Below are positions 23,601 through 38,600 of a stretch of DNA of 64,000 bases, in pieces. Origin of the DNA: Metopolophium dirhodum (taxonomy: Eukaryota; Arthropoda; Insecta; Hemiptera; Aphididae); assembly GCF_019925205.1 (NCBI RefSeq), contig NC_083566.1, forward strand, positions 14,632,001 to 14,696,000, read 5' to 3'. The notes under the pieces are model-generated. The model was not told where the DNA came from. It ran no database searches and worked only from the letters and a program-made list of their open reading frames with translations. Each line of letters starts with the position of its first letter. Position 1 is the stretch's first letter. A program made the translations under genes and the position numbers.

Positions 23601-26600
23601 ATAAAAATATTCCACAGTGCAAGAACAAAAACACTTAATAGGTTTTTACTATTTATCGATAAATTCAGTTGTTTTATAACATGTTAATGAACGTTATACT
23701 TTAATTAAAAATACACGAACAAAAAAATGTATTTATTTTATTTTGCATTCGAGTACATGACGGTCAGCTATTAATAGTAATAATGATAAGAATATATTGT
23801 AATATAAAGAATTTTTTTAAAAAAAATGTAGATAATAACAAACAAAATAGAAGCTAACGAATCAAGCACTCACTTAGATGTCGAATTATAGGAAGTAGAG
23901 TTTGAGAGAGAAATGTAATTTTCACTGCCTGATAAATTGTTTTCTTCACAATACTCCTTCAATGGTAACAGTGGATGTTTGATAAATACCTTTAAAAATA
24001 ACAAATATTTTACGATTGCACATACATTTACATAGGTATCTTGTATGCGAATGTACCTATTCAATGATTAAATAGTAACATGAAAGAAATTACCATCATT
24101 ATTATACTTACGTTAAAACATTTTGATAAACTTTCCCATATGTAAATTAACGATATGAGAGACGCAAAAATTTCTTCAGTAAACCTTGTGAATACTTTTA
24201 CTAGAACACTGCCTTCAACGCAACTAACAAGTAGAGCAATGATCACCAACCATATGCCAATGTAAACTCTCATAGGTAAGAATTCGATGTCGTTGCTGCG
24301 ACAAAACTACAAAATACACGACAAATACGCACGATTTTATTAGAGTGATATTTAGACATAGAAAAGGGATCCGAAAACTATCGAACTGCATTAAACGCAA
24401 ACTCACAGTGAACAGTGCTTCGTCAAAGAGCAACAAAGGTCCAGTGGTTCCGACTATCAATAATGGCTGTCCGGAAAACAGTGAAAAGACGACACCGGAC
24501 ACAGATGTGGCGACTAGCGTTTCTGATATCCCGATGAAGTTTTTCGTTTTGTCCGCTGAAAAATAATGAGAAAACGTTTGTATACTTAAAAATCAAATCC
24601 TCAAATGGGCGGGAATCATCAGTTTGTTAATCTACAACTATTAAGGTATTCTACTGACCCATGAGACCGCCAAAAGTGATTGCTGCTGACAGAGCGGCAA
24701 AGTATATAAATATTGCTGATGCTATACACTGCAAATTTAACCCTTGAGTGAAGTCGGATTTGTAGTACGGTAATCGGCGTTTTATGTCCTTCACTAAACC
24801 TCCCCAAGGTTTTTTTGTACGTCTCAAAGGGTCATCTTTGCTATCGTCGCTCTTTTCACTTGAAGTTGAAGTTAAGGTCGTGACTAAAAATAGACCATAA
24901 ATATATGATGGATTACTTTATTTGTTTACCTATTTGAAATGAATCATTGATCCATACCAATAATTGATAATATTTTACCTTTTTGTGAGGCTGCGCGTGT
25001 TTTTCGCCTCTTGATCTGTTCGCTTTTTTCTTTGAGTTCCCGTAGAGATAACAATTCTTCTCTTTCCCAATCACATGGTGGCAATACAATACTGCTATCG
25101 AGAAACTCATTCAATAAACTAATCAGTTCTTTACGTTCCGCCGCTTTGTACGCTTTACAATGAAATTCCTACAATTATCATAAAATCAAATTGAAAATCG
25201 TTTAATTTGTTCGTTAAATATTGAATTTTAGCAGTTTTTATACATATTTCTTAAGCTGTGTTTCGTTCGGTACCTACGTAATTAAATTTGTTTAGTGGTT
25301 ATAAATAGAGAACATTACTTACAGAATTTGACATTAAAGTTGACATTGATCTTCCAACTTCGTGATAATCGATATCTTTTGGATCAGGAGGACCCAAAAG
25401 TATAAACATAAATCGTACTGGTATTGTAACTTCGGTCAATGAAGGTATCACGATACCCTCAGCTAAACGTACAAAAGCTGCGGTCCTTTTTTTTAAAAAA
25501 TCTACAGAACCAACTAACACCGTAGTGGCTTCAGCACCAATTGGTATTCGTTTAAGAATACTTTCCTTTTGAGCTCTTTTCACCATGTCTTCGGTTGACG
25601 AGGTATAAGTCTCTTCTTTCATATCAATATTAATATGATTTTTGTCCAAGTCTAGGAAAGAACGATTGTTGTTGTTATTGATGACGCCAAATTTAGGGCT
25701 TGAATGCATTTCATGGCTTGATAAAGTACTTTTCATTTTTGACTTTCCATCGTCATTAAGATTCTAAAATTAAAAACAGGTAAATACTATTGAATTTTTA
25801 TAGTAAATGTAACGCATAGAATATAACTAAATTATAAACTATAGGCTTTATTAGCTACTTGGTATTATTTGTTTTAAACAATTTTGAAATCTAAAAAATA
25901 ACGAGTAAACTACACAATTAAAGCATTGCATTTCAAATTGCATTAATTTAAATATATATATTATATTATATTATATTATATTAATGGTAAAAAGCAAATC
26001 GTGAATATGTTATAAATCGTTGGCCTATAGCCTCAATCTGAAAGAAGTTTTAAAAAAAGCGATTCAGATATAGTTGTAGCAGGCGGACACTTGTCAATCA
26101 AAGGATTTTATCTAAATATTCTATTCTACTATAAAACAAACAAAAAAAATTCTTAAATGTTGTTAATAATTTAAAACGAATGATGCACATTATTATTATT
26201 ATTATTATTGTTATTAATATTATTATTATTATTAAATATATTTATATCCAATCAAGAGACTTAGTTTACATTGTGTGTAAGTGATGCCGACCGCTTAGCC
26301 AGAAATTCTGCCTCAAATTGCTGTCAGAAAAACAATATTCAAACAAAATTATAGACATATACCTATTATTAAATCTTATAAAAATAATCGTGGCTTTCAA
26401 AATGTTTTAAATTTAAAAATGTTATGTTTATAAATTATATGCGTTCAGTAGAAACATATAGCGAACATTCTATTTCAAAATTATTACTGTATAATTGATT
26501 TTTTTAACAATTAAGAAAAAATCCTTGAAGATAAATAAATAATCCAAATAATAAACGATATTCTGAAGCCATTTTAAAATAAAATGAATCAATAAACAAA

Positions 26601-29600
26601 AATTACCGTAAGGCTTGTGTAGCTGGATGTGTTTCGTCTAATAAACCTACTAAACTTGTCGCTATCTTGTTGGACGTGTTTATGTCGAAGCAACAACAAT
26701 CTCATGACCGCAGCTTTGTCTTCTTGGTTGATCAGTTCCTCGACGGCCATTTGTTCGACCACCCGATATATTACACCGGGTAGGTCTTTTTCTTCCAAGT
26801 CCAGTAAAATCACACCTTTAGAAATATTACCTGATAAGTGATAGCTCTTGGTGGGTATTGTTAACGTTTTTTAAAAACACACCTGACTCCAAAGACCTTC
26901 TCACGTTCAACAGTGAATGGAAACTCAAAGAAGCCACGTGCGGACGTCCCCATCTGTCCGTGCCTTCTTGCACGTCTTCCTCGTACTTTATCCATCGAGC
27001 AGTTTCTTTCCATTCTCGTTCTTCTCCGGTACCTTTTAACTCGTCTAGTTGAACAAAAACCTGTACAAATAAGTCAATCATTGAGAAAATATACGCGTGA
27101 ACAGCTCGACACATAAATAAAAACAACACACATTTTATCTCAAAAGGTGTCTCAACGAGCAATGTACTTGAATATTTTAATCATAATCATAGTAATAATA
27201 ATAACGTACCGCATGAGGACTATGATCTACGTATTTCTTAATCACTTTTATTGGCAAGCCTGCGATTAAATTCCCCTCTATATCTCCAGCATACGGAACC
27301 AAAAAGGAACTTTTATTTTTGCCGCTGAATCTCCTTTTTTCTTTATTGCAGTCGTATCTATGACCTACGAATAATAATTGAAATAATTATATTATATTTT
27401 TATCATATTTTTGAAGAAAAAAAAATTTTAATTTTAATTATATTCTAATTAATACTCATGTTATCTTACATCATAAAAAATCTGTTATATTAATTAACGT
27501 CACGAATGTCAACAATGTTACTCAGGTGTATGAAATAAATAAATACATCTGAGATTAATATAAGTTATCAAATATGTATGGTTAACATAAATATAGTCAC
27601 TAAATAATAAAATAATTATTATTACCTACCTATTTAATTTCAAATTAATTAAATCAATTATTAATACGATAACAGGAGTGGCGTTTTAAATAACGGCTAG
27701 GTATCTACCTATATTGTCTATTAACTATGAAGTATTCGGTAGTATATGAAAATACAACATTAAGTATCATCGAAAAGATAATAAGGTGTTTAATTAACAA
27801 TTAAAAAAGTACTTTATCGATATTTAGAACGAATACTATATACATAATACATATAAAAATAGTCTATGTTTATTATACAAATGTTAATATCTAAATTTTA
27901 AGTATGTGTTTATTCTTCCAAAACAACACTGTACTGTACCATACAAACCAGTCTGCTTTACGTTTGTCTTCATGTAATTTGTCTAAGATCATATATTGTC
28001 ATTATTATTTTATGCTAGTTTATAACATTTATACTATGCCAAAAAAAATATACCAAACAGTAAAAATAAGTATGTAATAAAAAATAAATAAATATCAATA
28101 ATGTAAAAATCAGTCAAAGCTATTTTCAGAGAAGTTTTCATAACTGTAGGTACCTTGCTTCGTATTTTTTAATACACGGGTACAACAACAAAACATTTAT
28201 ATGTTTTTATTTCGTTAGGTACATTTTTATAAATAATGCAAGTTCTGTTGTAAATGTAAAATACGGTAATAATAAAAAGTCAGAAGCCATGTTTTATATA
28301 GTCCAATATTCAAATATTCAAATTATAATTTGTTTTTAGAGCGACGGAGTGGCCGAGCGGACTAAGGTATCGGTTGCGATGCACACCGTCGTCGGTTTGA
28401 ACTCGGCCACGGGTGGCATTTTCTTCGGGCAGTTGCGGTGTCCGAAGAAAGAGGCCGCCATCCCCCACCCGGGCATGGCAGAAACCTACAGGTGCTCACT
28501 TAAAAATTCTGCCAAAACAAAAACACACGTGTTCAAAACCTTCAGTACCCTCCTCCACAGTTCCATAGGCTAATGACCTCAGTTGTCGACCCCCCTCCCC
28601 CAAAAAAAAAAAAAAATTGTTTTTATTACACAATGTTAAATATTATATGTATAGATTCTTGAGAATAAATTGGAACTTTTAGATAATTATTATATATTTT
28701 ATTGCCTATTATTATATTTATTATTATTATTATTATTATATAAGTGAAATATTTATTTAAATTGGTAATTAAAATTTTCAAAAGTTTATCATTTTCATTT
28801 GAGTAAAAAATGTTGACTATTAACATTTGTATGTGATGTAATTTTTATATAATATGATAGTTTTAAGCTGTTAATCATTAAAAACAATTTTTAAATGTTC
28901 TTACTTGTTAAATCGTCTTGAATGAACTCATCTAAATTTTCATCCATTTGTAAATCATCCTTTGGTATAAAAATTTCTCGTTCATTATTCCTATGTCGGC
29001 TATGATGACGATGGTGATGTCTACATACAAAATGTAACAGACCGTAAATATAATTAAAGAAGATTTTATGTACATAAAAATAAAAACAAAATTTTACCAA
29101 CTGTATTGTCGTTTTGATAGATATTATATATAAGTAGACAACATCATACAATTATAAAAGAAAAATGCAAGTTATAAGAGTCTAAACTGAATGATTTTTT
29201 GATTTATGGGTTGTCAATAGCAAGATAAAACAGGTAGAATTTGAAATGTTAGATTTAAATTCAAGAAAATTATTTTTATTTGTCAATTTATCGTATACCT
29301 ATAATGAATGATAAATATTTTAATTTGAATATTATGGAATAATAAATAATAAATTTAATTTAGGTAACTAGATTTTGAAAGATTTGTTTTGGTTGATTGT
29401 TTTAAATTGCTCAACTTTAAGGAATAACTAAATACATTTTAAAATGTATGCAAGTAAGAATTTAACAATAAAAATACAAAATTTGAACTTAAAACAGTTC
29501 AGTATGTCGAGTTTCTAAAACTTCTATGTCGAGTTTCTAAGGCCGGACATACTTTTTATAAAACTATTTAAGCCTTTAAAAATGCATATGGAGTCAAATA

Positions 29601-32600
29601 TACTATTGCGGCGTATAGATGGTTATAACTTATAACATATAAACTATATTATGCATGCTGTTTAATGTTAATATGACAATGAATATAATACAATAAATAA
29701 TAAAAATGTATAAAGGTACCTGTGTTTACGTTTCTTTTTCTTGAGTTCTTGATGTGGTCCTTCTTGTGCATTTATATCAAGTTCTCTGTGTTGATTGTAA
29801 GCTGCTTCATCATTTTTCTCGTCTATAATTTAAGACAAAAAAGTTGCAATACATAGGTTTTTTACTAAACTATTTAAACTTATCAAACAACTTTTTTCTC
29901 ATATAGTACTTTTATATACAGGGTGTACCAGACACAGCTGATGAAAGTAATTAACTAAAACAAAAATTGGTGAATATGTGGTTAACGGTACTAACATTAG
30001 GAATAATCCAGTACCATCTGTAATCTGTATTATTGATTTTTTGTTGCATTACTAATAATAAGACTATATTATGTAAGCTACTGATGTTTTATTTTATTTT
30101 ATTTGTATTTCTTTTTTTTATTTGTCACGATTTAATATGTATACTCTGTTACGGGCTATGAATCCTACGAATTCATTGTAATGTATGATTGACTATATAT
30201 ATCTGATTAAAAATAACTATATACATTGTACTTAATAGTAATCTGTACCTAATTGACAACTCACGTGCGAGCAGTCCACTTTTTAATATTATATTTAAGT
30301 GGCCCGGTGCTGATTTTTCAAATTTTCCGCAATTCTATAAAATTTGAATTTCATATTTTAGTTGCCACCTTAATTATAATACTTTTTCATTAATCTACGA
30401 CCCAATGACTATTTAAGGGGGGGAGGGGTTATGATAGGTGTATTATATTGAAAAAAATTACTACACGGGAATAATTATCAGGCCTTGTAGAATTATCAGA
30501 TTTAAGAACTGTTTTTTTTATCTGAAAGAAGAAAATGTCCTATAGGCCACACTGAACTCAGATTTTTTATTTTATTTCAAATAATGGTAAAAAAAAGCTT
30601 AAAATTGGATTATTTATGAAGTTATGTTATAAAGTTTAAGATTAACATATTGAAAAACAGAATTAAATGCAGCCTGTAGAATATACCCTCTATAAGTTAA
30701 AAAAATATATAAAATTTGGTTGTTTCTACAGAACAGGGTCATTATTTCCATAGAACGTATTTTTGTGGAAAAATTACTTTGGCACTGCGTGCCTTAATAA
30801 AGTTGTTTATATAATAGCTATAACTTTTTTCAAATCAATATACCAATATCAATATACCAATATCAATATATATTTTTTAATTATATAATTTACAATTATC
30901 ATATAATATCTAAATAAAAAATAGTAGTTATAGTAGTTAGTTAATTACATCGGCTGTGATCAGTCAGATCTATCTCTTACGTGGTGTAAAACCTATATAT
31001 TATATAGGAATTAAGTGAAAACACGGAATAGGGGTGAAATATTTAAGTTAAATACATAAATATCCTAACGTTTTTTTTAAACATAATAAATATCATACTT
31101 GATCTTGATATCAGCATGATAAATAATCATCTCATATGAGAAATACATAATATATTAATAATATCATAATTAGATACAAATCGCTTCATCGTTGAAGCCC
31201 CGACCATATTTTATATAAAAATGAAATTATATTTCCGATGGATATCCGATATCTTAAAAATAAAATTCGCAATAGTCAAAGGGTGACGACCTCAGCAGTT
31301 GTAGATAATAGATGACCGTTTTTAGAGCATCTGACAATATATTTAGCCCTAGATGTAACGGTGTCATCGCCGAGTTCCTGCATGTTACTTGCGTCCCAAA
31401 AAAAGGTATATTTTTTCAGGTAGTAAATTTGACTGGTAACTTGCGTCCCGTTTTGCGTCTCAGTCAGCTATATAATTATTATCGATATTATCTACTAAAA
31501 TCACTAAAATCGATAGTTTATAAACTGTACTGTATTTATTAATTTTTTTTAAGGTATGAAAAAATTGTGTAGTTCTAAATTGGTCACGATTATTGTTTTT
31601 TGTATAATTGATAGTTATAAGTTTGGATATCATAAAACATTAAGGAATAACAATTTTCGATGGAAGTTTATGAATAAAAGCTGTATGAAACTAGATATTC
31701 ATGACAAGTTAATAAGTGATCCTACTTCACATACTCCATATAAATAATTAACAATGTATTATTACTACATATTATCATTATCATGACAAAATGTTAAACA
31801 TGAATTTTATATTGTTAATATTATTATTACCATAAATATCATGACAAAAGTTATTATCATAACATATGAGTTTTTTTTATTTAATATACTTCTATATTAT
31901 AATTTAAAATAAACCATCAATGTATTTTTTTTAAATTTAAATTTTGATATCGATTATATTGATATTTTTGAGACGCAATTAGGTTATAAAAAAAGGTATA
32001 CCGGGACGCAAATAGACTATGACCTTTTTTGAACTATTTTTTGAGGGACGCAACTCACTTACTGATAATAATTTCGGACACAAGTAGAGTGCACCTGCCG
32101 AGTCCCTACGAATGACACTGAGGCCCGAGACAAAATTTTCAATATCACTGTGGAAATAGGTATAGGTATTAAATATACGTTTACCTGGGCGGATTATATT
32201 ATGTACCTACTTTTTTTTTTTTTCATGCATTGGTTTTTCTCCCAAATTTATCAGATATTTTATATATTAGCTCTATTTTGCACAGTATGTAATCAAATCT
32301 GAATTTGATGCTATTAAAAAACTACGTGGAAAGGAACCTTGTACCTATTTCAAAATTTAGTCATCTTAATAAATTCTTTTAACAATCTGATAAATAATAT
32401 ATAAATACAGTTATTTTTTACAGACATTAAAAGTTTAAATTTTAACAAAATTTCATATTAAAACCAACAATAACGATTTTAGTTATTTTATTAAGTAAAA
32501 ATATTATTCGTGAGTGTATGAAAATTTTAGGCTATATATTATATTTTATACACACAATGACATTTTCAAATGTAATTTGTTTGGCAAAAACGAATTTGAC

Positions 32601-35600
32601 CTACTGTTGTACTAATGCCTAATAGTAAAATAAATTACTTTAATCACAATAATATTGTCAAATATTGTCAAATTATCAATATATCATAGGCTGACTGACC
32701 GTCTTCGCTCAGAATATTCCGGAAAAAAATTACAACACATTAAAATACAGTATCTATAATCTACATACAAATCATACAAATTTCATAATAGGTTTTAACG
32801 TTAAAAAAAGTGTTTATGAAAAGTGACCAGTAAAAATCGTTAAATATTATATTAAACGTATATAGTATACTGTTATACTTATAACTATACAATATAATAT
32901 AGTAGTTCAAGTACTTGCGTGTTAATTGTGTAATTTAAATAAAACTGCGATAGTAAATGTTTACAAAAAATAAAAATGAAACGATTCTATAGTAGTTGTG
33001 TTCATTAGCTGGAAAATAAATTACATTATGTAAAAATAACAATAAAAAAAAGCAGGTAAGTGCAGCGGGGTAGTGGAAGTTTTAAGGCCCTTCGGTCCTC
33101 GGACGGGATATAGTGTATTATTACAGTATTCGATTAGAATGCAATGATTGCATTCAATAAAAAACGATTCTGAGCGGAGGAAAGAAAATTGATGAATCAT
33201 GAATATGTATTAATAAGTAACCATTAATTGTACATAATATACCTAGTTGGAATTAGGTAATTTTTAAATTTTATTCGTTTCTATGGTAATAAACAAAGCG
33301 TTAGAAAACAAATGTTGGTAGTTTTTTCCGTGGCGTTAAAAAACTATTGAGAAAATCAAAAAATGACGTCTCTAAAGTACAATCTTGATCCAATTTGATA
33401 AAAGATAAAATACTATATGTTGAAATCAAAGCACTCCTTCTGGTAGAAATTTTGTTTACAGGATAAAAAAATATATATATAATATATATCTGTAGTATCA
33501 AATACGAATGCTTGGACTTTATCTAGTTATGACCATTTTTGTAAAGTATCATACACAGCTGAATATATTTCATATCCTGTCCCAGAAGGTATTTGAGGGA
33601 CTTCAAGAAGTTGTTCAACATTCATAACTGTTGAAATAATTGGCAAACAATCAACATTATTCTTTCCGGTAAGGGCTGGAAGTATTATTGAATCCCAATG
33701 GATCACTACATAATTTAATTTTTTTTCGTGAAATTCGGAATTAATATTTTCCGATATTTTTTGTCGATAGTCTTCACGAGACCTTTTAATTGATGTTCGG
33801 TTTATTAAACTATGAAGACAATATCGTAAATGTTTTGATAAAAATATGTGCCAACGAAAAAAATAAGATAAGATAAGACTTAGCAATATTATTCAGTGGT
33901 AACAAGGGTAACAGAAAAGTTGAATTCTAAAAATAATTATTTCCATAGCCACTGACAAATGTTTACAGTATTTTTTCGACTGATTAACTATTACATATTA
34001 AATCAAAATTGTACTGTTATCATACATCCATATATATTTATATTATATGCTTTTAAATAAAAGAGAAAAATGTATATTACAATACATTGAATATTTTTAT
34101 TATATAGTTTTCCATGAAAACCAATGGATATGCTTTTTTATAGACAATGTTAAAATCTATCATTTAGCTCTTTACATATTTTCGTTAAATACTATACCTT
34201 CTGAATTAAATAAAAAAAACAAAAAACTACCCTCTTTTTCCATATTTCAACCCTAATGCGGCACCAGAAGGGGTTGAGTGAGATCTTCCAAATTTTACCC
34301 AAATGACTAACTTATATAACTTAACAAATTAAGGGGGTACCGTGTTCAATTTTCAAACAAAAATATTTGACCCATATAAATAAGGACCACCCTAATATAT
34401 ATCATTGTAAAACCACTAGCTTCCTCGCTCCGCTCAGAATCTAAAATTGATTTATGGCTTTGCAAATACGTCGATGACAGTCAAATATTTTTAAAAATAA
34501 TTGACTCAAAAGCGTGAATAAAAATTATAGAATTTTTAATATTTTGAGTGTAATTAATAAACAGAATAATATAATTTCGTTCCCTTTTTACATGTTAACA
34601 GAAAAAAAAATACTCCGGCAGAATTGTAAAATAAATTATAAATAGCATCTCCTAACTCCGTTCTAAATATCGAGTGGTTCAATTTGTCCAACCTTTTATT
34701 TCTATATAATATGAACCAAAAAATATTATATTTCGTAGGAAAAGTCATACATCTCTAAACATTCTATGGTTAGTTCTTTTTTTTATTGAAAAAACTACAT
34801 TAATACACATACACTCATATATTTACAATAATCCAAAAAAAAAAACGACGATTAATTTTAATTAAAAATATCTACAACTTACTTATTTCTATGATAGTAT
34901 AATTAGGTTAAAACTTTAAGTGTTTAGAAAAACTTATGGCTTTTATATTATGCTAGCAGAACGCAACATCCATCACATAGCTACCCTTTGGAAATGGTCT
35001 ACAGTGTACTTCAATAAAATAAAAATAACGTAGAAATTGTACAACCTTATCGCCCGACTTACAAATCGTCGTTGATCACAAAACATTCCGAAAATCTTGA
35101 GGGCCTGTTCGTATTTAGGTATATTAGTGTTTTGTTTTTAATCTTTTATTAAAATAAGTTAAATCGTACACATCCAATTATAAGTTAAATCAGTTGTTCC
35201 GTCGAATTTATGAATTTCTATATAGTTGGATTGAAATATGGGATGTGTTCAAAGTACCTACCTAGATACAAAACCATTATGCCAATAGAATTGTTGATGG
35301 TAGAGACTAGAGACCACAGGTGGCCAGCGATAAGAAAGTCGCTAGCCGTACAGTATACTGAAAAATATGGTAGAGCCTTGGCAGGAAAAATAAGGTTCTC
35401 AACCATCATAAATAAGATAAAATATTAAATGCAATAAAATTAGTAGAATGCGAAACGATATGGTAACGTAGGTACAATAAAGTCAGATTAAATTTGGTAT
35501 GGGATAATTTTGTCTTTATTATTACCTATATATTTATATATATTAGTAAAAATGTTTTGCGTCTTACAATAAGACGCGATCCGCTGTTTAGCCACCTCCG

Positions 35601-38600
35601 GTATAATCTATCTAAGATGACAATGATGATCGAATTGTTACACCGTTATAGTTATAGTTTATACCGAAATAAACGCCACACTATCGCTGGATATAATAAT
35701 GACTAATTTTGTAGCGATCATTGTACTTATGTTATCTTATATCGAGTTACACAGATAGTAGAATAGTAGATACAGGCTCAGCATTCAATTTATCAACTAC
35801 TATTTAATAGTTTCATTTCGTCAAAACGTTGTAATTTTAATCAATCAAACATCACAAATTATTATTATATACATAACTGGTAATCAGTACCGGATCTACA
35901 AATTATGTAACCCGGGACACAACATAATATGAGCGCCCCTATGCTATATGCTTTATGAATTATTTGAAATTTGCGCTCCTCCCCCCTGGATTCGGTACTG
36001 CTGGTAATAAGTTTTAGAATTGTATAGGTACATATTTTTATATTCTTTATGAAATAAGTTTTATCTATAGTATAATACTATTACTAAAAAACTAAAAACT
36101 TTTTTTTTAGATCAATTGTTTGCAACCAATTCATTGAACAGAAGCATCATTGGCTTATATTTATTATCATCTTTCAAAATGTATACTGTTAATTAGTTCT
36201 TAAGGACACAAAAACATATTTTAATATTTTCCCGGGCCAAACATTTCAAGTTACCCACAGTCTACAACTCTGACTTTAATACTAGAGTGAATTAACCATA
36301 TTAATCTATTAAAAAACTTAAAGTAACGAACATTGCTTGTGTTTGTACATAGAATTTTTACAAAATTTTGGTTTTTAAACTAGTGACGAGTACTTTTGTA
36401 AAAATAAATATTTCAATAAAACAATTTTAGAAATTTTCTTAAAATTTAAATATCGAAAGCCACCAAGGTTCAAATACAGATAATGTTCCTATCTTTAAGT
36501 TTATAATATGACAATATACTCTAATCTTAAAAGTAGCGAATATAAGAAAAAAATCAATCGTATTTAATTTTAAGCGAATTTTCGCGGTGAATTGGTGTGA
36601 ATTTTTTGTTTCACGTATGAAGCTAACAACAAAAAATTGCTTTTGCTGAACACAAACAACTATGCTGTACCTTTGGAAGTCGAAGACAAACAAATGTAGA
36701 TGTTACGTCCTTTTAGCATATTTTTATAAAATGTACCTATTTTAGTTTTACATTTTTGATTTCTTATTGTAAAGATTTACAAAAATGTACAAAACAATAA
36801 TTAAAATATATTGTTCTATAACCTCCTTATGTTTGAAATAGTCATATAAATTAAACTTAAACTGAAGGTCACAAATATTCATAATATTTCACGTTATTTT
36901 TCAAAGCATATTGTACCTAATTATTCACATCTTATAAATATATAATCTACTACACTTTAATATCAAAATGATCTTATGCATATGTTTTTTATTTAGTTTT
37001 TACAAGTTAATATTTGACATTGATTTTGTTGACTTTAATTCATTTTGTACATTCTTTTACTGAACAATGATGTGTATAATATTATAAGTAGGATTTTTTT
37101 TAGCTGGTGTCAAATCATATATACAAATTTATTATTTATTATTTTTTAATGTCAACACATAATATATTATAAATGGCCTATAATATAGGTAGACTGTTTA
37201 GTGTTTTGTATTTTTGATGAACGTTATTATTGTTTTTGGAGCTCCTCTAGATCCTATCTGACGTCTGATGATTTCAATTTTCATAAATGTGGAATTCACG
37301 TCGCTTGTATTTTTGTAACTTAAAAAGTTTGAATTTTAAAGCGATTCACAAGTTTGTATGTCAATACAATTAATTACAATTTAAAAATGGGGGGACGGAG
37401 TGGCCGAGCGGACTAAGGCGTCGGCTGCGACGCAGCCGGTCCGAGTTCGATACCTTGGCCGCGGGCGGCATTTTTCTTCGGGCAAGTCACGGTGTCCGGA
37501 GAACAAGTGCCGCCATCCCCCACCCGGGCATGGCAGATACCTACGGGTGCCCAATCAAAAATTCTGCCAAACTAAACACATACGTGTTCTTCCCCCAACC
37601 AACTTAACAATCTACAAACTAAAAAATAGTTAGTGGCCTCAGCTGCCGGGCTCAAGATCAATAAAAAAAAAAAAAATTTAAAAATGCTCCTGTAAAATGT
37701 ACCTATATATTTTGTACAATACTAAAACCAAACATTAGATATAGGTGGTATTATATAATATTATAATGTAGTTTAATTAAAATAAAACAAAATTATTAAG
37801 TAAACCAAACATATTCATTTTATAGAATATGTATACACGATATGAGAAATTTCGTCGTTCTGGAATTTTGAAAATAATATACAAGCATAACTTATAAGGT
37901 AACAAGGTACCAAAACAAACTGGGCCCCTCCCCTTAGACACCGATATAAATATTTATTTTATACTATATACATTAGTATATAGGGTTAATTATACATCTA
38001 TTTCAAATATACCGATATATTATAGTATTTTTAATTTAAGACCCCCCTTCCAGAAAAATGTTGAAAATATACTACTGGGAACACATATGGTTAAAATCTG
38101 GGTGGCTAGAAGTATCAATTAACACGTATTAACATAATTTATTATACCTACGAGGTTAAGTTAAGAAATAATTAGGGGAGTAAGCCCTAATCTCTCCCCA
38201 ATTTACGTCCATGTGTATTTGATAACTTATTATGCATATATGTAATACGATTAATTAATAAGTTAATTTAAGTTTTTTTAACTTACCGATGTTAAATTGA
38301 ACGTGTTTGTCCACGGAGTCCTGTCTAAAGTAGTGACTGAAATTTGGTTTTTCGTACATAGGAGTATCACATTCACTACTCAAAAGTCCATCTTCGACCC
38401 TCGAACCGTCTGATTCGATGTCCACAAAGTTTGGACTAATGCCAACAGCCATGGAAAGTAACGCACCACTGTTGCTAAACCATATTAAAAAATTATGATC
38501 GTATATATTATAATATACATACATGTGTTACAAATATAATATATTTATACAACGTACAAAATAAATTACTGCAATATCCCACTCCTTCAGTTATTCAGTT

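Larger units (their letters stand above)
29823..38286 (-). other. Intron between anion exchanger exons 5 and 6 (8.5 kb)
   Basis: Contains a TTAA-type MITE (30299-30793), a Mutator-like remnant (about 31340-32115), a modular-repeat fragment (32230-33190), a broken transposase-like ORF (33493-33886), a repeat terminus (34200-34445), a hAT-type MITE (35885-36000) and a SINE (37390-37674). The sequence between these (34450-35876, 36010-37377, 37690-38286) shows nothing recognisable. Confidence 0.8.

Noticed and set aside
24345..24566. Plus-strand ORF
   Set aside because: Antisense shadow of anion exchanger exon 14, which is fully supported on the minus strand.
26858..27116. Plus-strand ORFs
   Set aside because: Antisense of exon 9 of the anion exchanger.
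28339..28420. tRNA-Ser/Leu gene
   Set aside because: The A and B boxes are present, but the acceptor stem and anticodon arm do not form, and the sequence continues into a SINE body with an A-tail and target duplications. The same holds at 37390 and 5125.
35210..35428. Small gene on the plus strand
   Set aside because: The 72-residue frame has no recognisable motif, and a 63-residue frame overlaps it on the opposite strand; it is probably chance or an old fragment.
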